The position numbers and the translations under genes are program-made. A stretch of 64,000 nucleotides of DNA. Origin: Paenibacillus sp. PL91. Lineage in GTDB: Bacteria > Bacillota > Bacilli > Paenibacillales > Paenibacillaceae. Under the pieces are notes generated by a model. That model made no database searches. It was not told where the DNA came from and saw only the letters and a list, made by a program, of their open reading frames with translations. The stretch lies in NCBI RefSeq assembly GCF_012935325.2, contig NZ_JABBYG020000019.1:62001-126000 (forward strand), given 5' to 3'. Each line of letters opens with the position of its first letter. Within the stretch, counting starts at the first letter, position 1. Positions 60,321 through 64,000 of the stretch are shown one piece after another.

Positions 60321-61130
60321 TTAAGCCTCTCCTTCCATGATGGAATAAAAATTATTCCCTAACGCCAAGCGCGAAGAGATCAAGTATTGCGTATAGGAAT
60401 GGCTTCCGCCGGCCAAGACAGTTCCCATACTCCCCTGATCCACAATCTCTCCATCTTTCATGACGATGACTTCATCGGCTATTTTCTTCACAACGCCCAG
60501 GTCATGGGAGACGAAGAGCATAGAGCAGCCCATCCGTTCACGCAATTGCATGAACTGCTCCATGACTTCAAACTGCGAGATCGCGTCAAGCGCCGTCGTC
60601 GGCTCGTCGGCGATGATAACGTCCGGCATTAGCGCCAGTGCCAAAGCGATCATGACACGCTGCAGCATACCGCCCGACAATTGATGCGGGTATTTGTTCA
60701 TCAGATCGAGCGGATGCTGCAGCATGACGCTTTCCATCGTTTTTTTCATGGTTTCTTCGACTTCGGTCTTGTTCCAGCCGAAATGCGTATGAAGAGTCTC
60801 CCGCATATGAACACCGATGACGCACGTTGGATCGAACGCGGTCATTCCGTTCTGAACGATCATGCAGAGGTTTTTACCTCTTTTCTTCCGCATCTCTGGT
60901 TCGGTGAGACGGCTGATGTCTTCTCCTTTCAATGAAATACGTCCGGACTGTCGGATCGGGTCCCGGTTTAACCGCATGATGGACTTGCAGGTCATCGACT
61001 TGCCGCTCCCGCTTTCGCCGACAATGGCCAAGCATTGGCCTTTCTGCAGCCGAAAGTTGCTGCCCCGAACGATCGAGCGCCCCGTCTCCCCGTCCCATAC
61101 ATTAAGATTTTCAACCTCTAATATACTCAT
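60321..61130 (-). CDS. cntD: Opine-metal ABC transporter ATPase, CntD-like
   Basis: 269 residues. Walker A AIVGESGSGKSMTCKS, Q loop MIVQNGMTAFDPT, signature LSGGMLQRVMIALA, Walker B VIIADEPTTALDA, H loop FVSHDLGVV. The Q-N-G-M-T-A-F motif is characteristic of the NikD/CntD branch. The start overlaps the permease gene end by 20 bases. Pairs with the CntF-like ATPase. Confidence 0.85.
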   Translation of the reverse strand: MSILEVENLNVWDGETGRSIVRGSNFRLQKGQCLAIVGESGSGKSMTCKSIMRLNRDPIRQSGRISLKGEDISRLTEPEMRKKRGKNLCMIVQNGMTAFDPTCVIGVHMRETLHTHFGWNKTEVEETMKKTMESVMLQHPLDLMNKYPHQLSGGMLQRVMIALALALMPDVIIADEPTTALDAISQFEVMEQFMQLRERMGCSMLFVSHDLGVVKKIADEVIVMKDGEIVDQGSMGTVLAGGSHSYTQYLISSRLALGNNFYSIMEGEA

Positions 61131-61998
61131 ACGATGTCCGTTTCACCTCTTTCGATCGACGCCTGATGCTTCGCGTCATGAGCTTAGGATCCAGCGCGAC
61201 CTGAAGGGAGTCGGCTAGAAAATTAAACGCCGATACGACGATCACGATGGCTAGGCCAGGCGCAAGCATAAACTCCGGTCTGGAGAACATGACCTCCCTC
61301 GCCTCGTTCATCATCATCCCCCATTCCGCGTGCGGAGCCTGAATGCCCAGGCCGAGAAACGAGAGTCCCGACACCTGCAAAATCATCGAGCAAATCGAGC
61401 CGCTCGAAATAACGGCGATGTCTGGAAGCACGCGAGGAAAGACATGGCTAAGCAGGATGCTCCGACTCCGGATGCCGATAGCCTTGGAGAATCTTACGTA
61501 GTCCGCCTCCGAATATTGCATGACGGAGGTTCTGATAACTCTGGCGAACCAAGCCCATTTCATCACGAGAAACGCCAGAAGTATATGTTCGAGTCCCGGC
61601 CCCAGCATCCCGACGATCGCCAAGGTCATGACATATCCCGGGAAGGAAAGCATCACATCGCAGATCCTCATCAGAACGGCATCCGTTTTCCCTTTAAAAT
61701 AACCTGCCACAAAGCCGATAGCTGACCCGATCAGAACGGAAACCGCCAGCGTGGCCAATACCCACAAGACGCTGGGACGAATGCCATACAGGATTCGGGA
61801 TAACACGCAGCGCCCCAGATGATCGTTGCCTAGCCAATATTGCCACGACACCGGGGCAAATCGCAGCTTCATATTCACCGCAAACGGGTCATGGGGTGCA
61901 ATCCAGGGGGCAAATGCGCCAGCCAGCAGCGTTATCGCAATGACGAATATGGACGCAGCAGCCCATCTATCGTTCATCAAATTTCTGATTAATGTCAT
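61111..61998 (-). CDS. cntC: Opine-metal ABC transporter permease, CntC-like
   Basis: 295 residues. OppC/NikC-type permease with five to six helices: FVIAITLLAGAFAPWIAPHD, NDHLGRCVLSRILYGIRPSV, FVAGYFKGKTDAVLMRICDV and the EAA loop RFSKAIGIRSRSILLSHVFP. Overlaps the upstream permease by 4 bases, as expected for stoichiometric translation. Confidence 0.85.
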   Translation of the reverse strand: MTLIRNLMNDRWAAASIFVIAITLLAGAFAPWIAPHDPFAVNMKLRFAPVSWQYWLGNDHLGRCVLSRILYGIRPSVLWVLATLAVSVLIGSAIGFVAGYFKGKTDAVLMRICDVMLSFPGYVMTLAIVGMLGPGLEHILLAFLVMKWAWFARVIRTSVMQYSEADYVRFSKAIGIRSRSILLSHVFPRVLPDIAVISSGSICSMILQVSGLSFLGLGIQAPHAEWGMMMNEAREVMFSRPEFMLAPGLAIVIVVSAFNFLADSLQVALDPKLMTRSIRRRSKEVKRTSYEYIRG

Positions 61999-62930
61999 GG
62001 GACATCCTTTCTAAGCTTAGGATTCAGCGCGGCGTTGACGATGTCCGACACGGTATTGATGACGACGAAAGCAACAGCCACGATAAGCACATAGGCTTGT
62101 ATGACGGGAAAGTCCCTGCTAAGAATGGCTTTTATGCTGAGTCTGCCAAGCCCAGGCCACGCAAATACATTTTCTATCACGACCGTGCTGCCCAGAATGA
62201 TCGGAATCGCCATACAAAATATCGAAATCGCTACTTGCAAGGAATTTCTGAGGATGTGGAGAGTGATCGTTTTTTCGGATAAACCGCATGCCCTCCCGTA
62301 CAGTACATAGTCTTCGTTCTTGTTGCTTAATACCGAGCTTCTCACCGTTCTGAAATAAATGCCGACATAACCGACGGTGATGACGACAACGGGAAGGACG
62401 TAGCTTTTGTACGAATCCATGCCGCTGGTCGGAAGCCAGTCCAGCTTCACGGAGAAGAGCCAGATCAGAACGGATGCTAACCCGTACGAAGGTACGGCTG
62501 TCAAGAGGAAGGATATTCCCCTTGCCGATTTATCGGCGAACGTCCCTTCTCTCAGCGCGCACGCGACGCCAAGCAAAGTAGACAATAAAATAATGGAAAA
62601 GGATGAAATAAGCGTCAAAAATAACGTATTTACAAACGCTGGGCCAATCATCGACCATACCGGTTGTCCCGACACATACGAATCCCCGAAGTCTAGCCGC
62701 ATGCAGGAGATCAGCCATTTGGCAAACTGAATAAGAAAGGGTTGATTCAGCCCCAGCTCTTCTTTTGTCTGCTCGATTAATTCGTCGGTGAGCTGCGGCG
62801 TTTCTTGCGCCCGCAGGATGACCTCGGCCGGATCCATAGGAGAAAGCCGGATCAGAATGAAGGTGACAAATGAAACGACGACGAGCAGAGGAAGCGCAAG
62901 GACTAGCCTGCGAGCAATATAGGGAATCAT
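61995..62930 (-). CDS. cntB: Opine-metal ABC transporter permease, CntB-like
   Basis: 311 residues. OppB/NikB-type permease: IARRLVLALPLLVVVSFVTF, IRLSPMDPAEVILRAQETPQ, LDFGDSYVSGQPVWSMI and the EAA loop YGRACGLSEKTITLHILRNS. The R-L-S-P-M-D-P variant is typical of nickel/opine rather than peptide permeases. 25 bases downstream of the binding-protein gene. Confidence 0.85.
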   Translation of the reverse strand: MIPYIARRLVLALPLLVVVSFVTFILIRLSPMDPAEVILRAQETPQLTDELIEQTKEELGLNQPFLIQFAKWLISCMRLDFGDSYVSGQPVWSMIGPAFVNTLFLTLISSFSIILLSTLLGVACALREGTFADKSARGISFLLTAVPSYGLASVLIWLFSVKLDWLPTSGMDSYKSYVLPVVVITVGYVGIYFRTVRSSVLSNKNEDYVLYGRACGLSEKTITLHILRNSLQVAISIFCMAIPIILGSTVVIENVFAWPGLGRLSIKAILSRDFPVIQAYVLIVAVAFVVINTVSDIVNAALNPKLRKDVP

Positions 62931-62954
62931 GGCTGCTTCCTTTCTAAGAATCGG

Positions 62955-64000
62955 TTAATAGCTCATCCGCTCGAATGGAAGCTCGAACTGGGTTTGCTTG
63001 AAAGAGATGCCTTTTAACTCTTTTGGAGCGATCACGGTGACGCTGCCGTTCGTGATCGGAATGAACACGGCTTCGTCGTGAACGATTCGCATGATATCCG
63101 CATACAGCGCTTGGCGCGACTCTTCATCCATGGAACCCATCACCCCGTCTATTTTTTGGTATAGCTCATCGTGCTGCGCAATGCCGCTCGTCGCGTGGAA
63201 ATAAGAAGACGCCGCAGTGAACGCCGAGATGGTGCTCTGCGGATCGTAAGCCAATCCCCAGGTTTGATTGAATAACAAGTCGTAATCGCCCGACGCTCTG
63301 CGACTTGCGATAGAAGCCGATTCTTCGCCTATGAGTTCTAGCCGGACACCGATCGTGGTCAAGGAACTTTGGATGAACTCGGCTTGCGTTTTTTGGGAAG
63401 GCGAGTTGCTGTCGTAATATAGGCTCATGGACAGCTTTTTTCCGTCCTTCTGCCTGACCGCTCCGTCCTCCGGCATTGTCCAGCCCGCTACATCTAGCAG
63501 TTCTTGGGCTTGATCCAAGTCATAGTCTCTCATTTCCAACTCGATATCGGCGTAGTTCACGTTCTCCGAGAACAGCCGATCGGCCGGCTTTTCCGTGCCT
63601 TCCAAGATGTCGTTACTAATCGTCTCCCGGTCAATGGCATGCCAGATGGCTTCACGCACGGCGGTCTCGCTGGCGGGGTTCTCCGTCCTGCTGCTGTTCG
63701 CCACGATCATCTTCGTGTTCATGGCTTCGCTTCGAACCAGCTGATAGCTGCCGGATTCGACGAGCCGGTTCATAGCCTCCATATCGATGCTGTCCGCCCC
63801 CCTGTCGTCCGTGAAAACGAAATCGACCTCTCCTTTCTGTAGCGCCAAGAATGTCGTTTCTCCGGACGGAAGTACTTTGGATGTGATGGTTTTAATCGAG
63901 GGAGCACCGCCCCAATAGGCTTCGTTGGCTTCGAATACGGCATATTCATCGAGCTTGTGCTCGGATAGCTGATACGGCCCTGTGCCGTGGAAGCCGTTCA
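62955..64000 (-). CDS. cntA: Opine-metal binding protein, CntA-like (N-terminus beyond window)
   Basis: 348 C-terminal residues of a family-5 extracellular binding protein are visible; the frame is open to the right edge, starting within HGTGPYQLSEHKLDEYAVFE, ANEAYWGGAPSIKTITSKVL. Further family segments: EAIWHAIDRETISNDILEGT, YDLDQAQELLDVAGW and LLFNQTWGLAYDPQSTISAF. As expected for NikA/CntA, the latter segment keeps the W-G-x-x-Y-D-P pattern. It would be a membrane-bound lipoprotein capturing metal-opine complexes; signal peptide and promoter lie outside the window, so any Zur/Fur site is not visible. Confidence 0.85.
   Translation of the reverse strand, partial: NGFHGTGPYQLSEHKLDEYAVFEANEAYWGGAPSIKTITSKVLPSGETTFLALQKGEVDFVFTDDRGADSIDMEAMNRLVESGSYQLVRSEAMNTKMIVANSSRTENPASETAVREAIWHAIDRETISNDILEGTEKPADRLFSENVNYADIELEMRDYDLDQAQELLDVAGWTMPEDGAVRQKDGKKLSMSLYYDSNSPSQKTQAEFIQSSLTTIGVRLELIGEESASIASRRASGDYDLLFNQTWGLAYDPQSTISAFTAASSYFHATSGIAQHDELYQKIDGVMGSMDEESRQALYADIMRIVHDEAVFIPITNGSVTVIAPKELKGISFKQTQFELPFERMSY

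Overview
The window looks like a chromosome segment from a spore-forming, Gram-positive member of the Paenibacillaceae (Paenibacillus/Cohnella type). Pointers are a gerA-type spore germination set, an S-layer-anchored (SLH) glycosidase, a sugar ABC importer without its own ATPase next to a membrane-bound AraC regulator, several RAGGAGG ribosome binding sites with TTG/GTG starts, and moderate GC content. No replication or housekeeping core genes are present; most of the window is accessory or niche-adaptation DNA. Function calls are made by reading translations and motifs, without database searches.

Layout. (1) 0-3.6 kb: an OmpR-type two-component system in one minus-strand operon with a membrane-anchored beta-lactamase-fold serine hydrolase. 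(2) 3.6-13 kb: a patchwork of short, mostly minus-strand accessory genes (ArsR plus AHSA1/SRPBCC pair, GNAT acetyltransferase, zinc-ribbon protein, lipoprotein, aminoglycoside-phosphotransferase-like kinase) mixed with decayed genes (cadD, sigma factor, serine hydrolase), and a quinone/hydroquinone-stress operon mhqO-DUF896-mhqP with two MhqR-like palindromes. (3) 13-14.3 kb: IS3-type transposase and serine-recombinase relics next to a 3' fragment of tmRNA, probably an old island boundary. (4) 14.3-16.3 kb: prolyl-4-hydroxylase-like dioxygenase, a small unknown gene and a PP2C-like phosphatase. (5) 16.4-21.5 kb: germination genes in an unusual arrangement, with gerB convergent to gerA-gerC and a broken second gerC. 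(6) 21.7-26.5 kb: an ECF sigma factor fused to a degenerate peptidase-like domain, an enolase-superfamily enzyme, DinB and cupin genes. (7) 26.7-40.9 kb: a seven-gene carbohydrate utilisation operon (two permeases, binding lipoprotein, AraC regulator, 1796-residue SLH glycosidase, GH105 hydrolase, unknown alpha-helical enzyme). (8) 41-48 kb: GNAT, stalk-domain protein, SBBP/collagen-like repeat protein, serine hydrolase. (9) 48.3-57 kb: UvrA2-like ATPase, a second ArsR/AHSA1 pair with a nonsense codon, SDR relic, quinone-reductase-like MDR, MFS exporter with divergent LysR, HTH plus DUF2975 pair. (10) 57.4-64 kb: HAD phosphatase, then a six-gene operon with the order of the staphylopine/opine metallophore transporter cntABCDFE, whose first gene runs off the right edge.

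Two dispersed intergenic repeat families stand out. Family 1 (about 20 copies) is a terminator-like hairpin bracketed by two CCCGTTAG-type arms, sitting within a few bases of the stop codons of single accessory genes. It is absent from the two large operons, which gives the accessory regions a gene-cassette look. Family 2 (three full copies) has three GTTCTTGTC arms around an A-rich tract and a second, variable stem.
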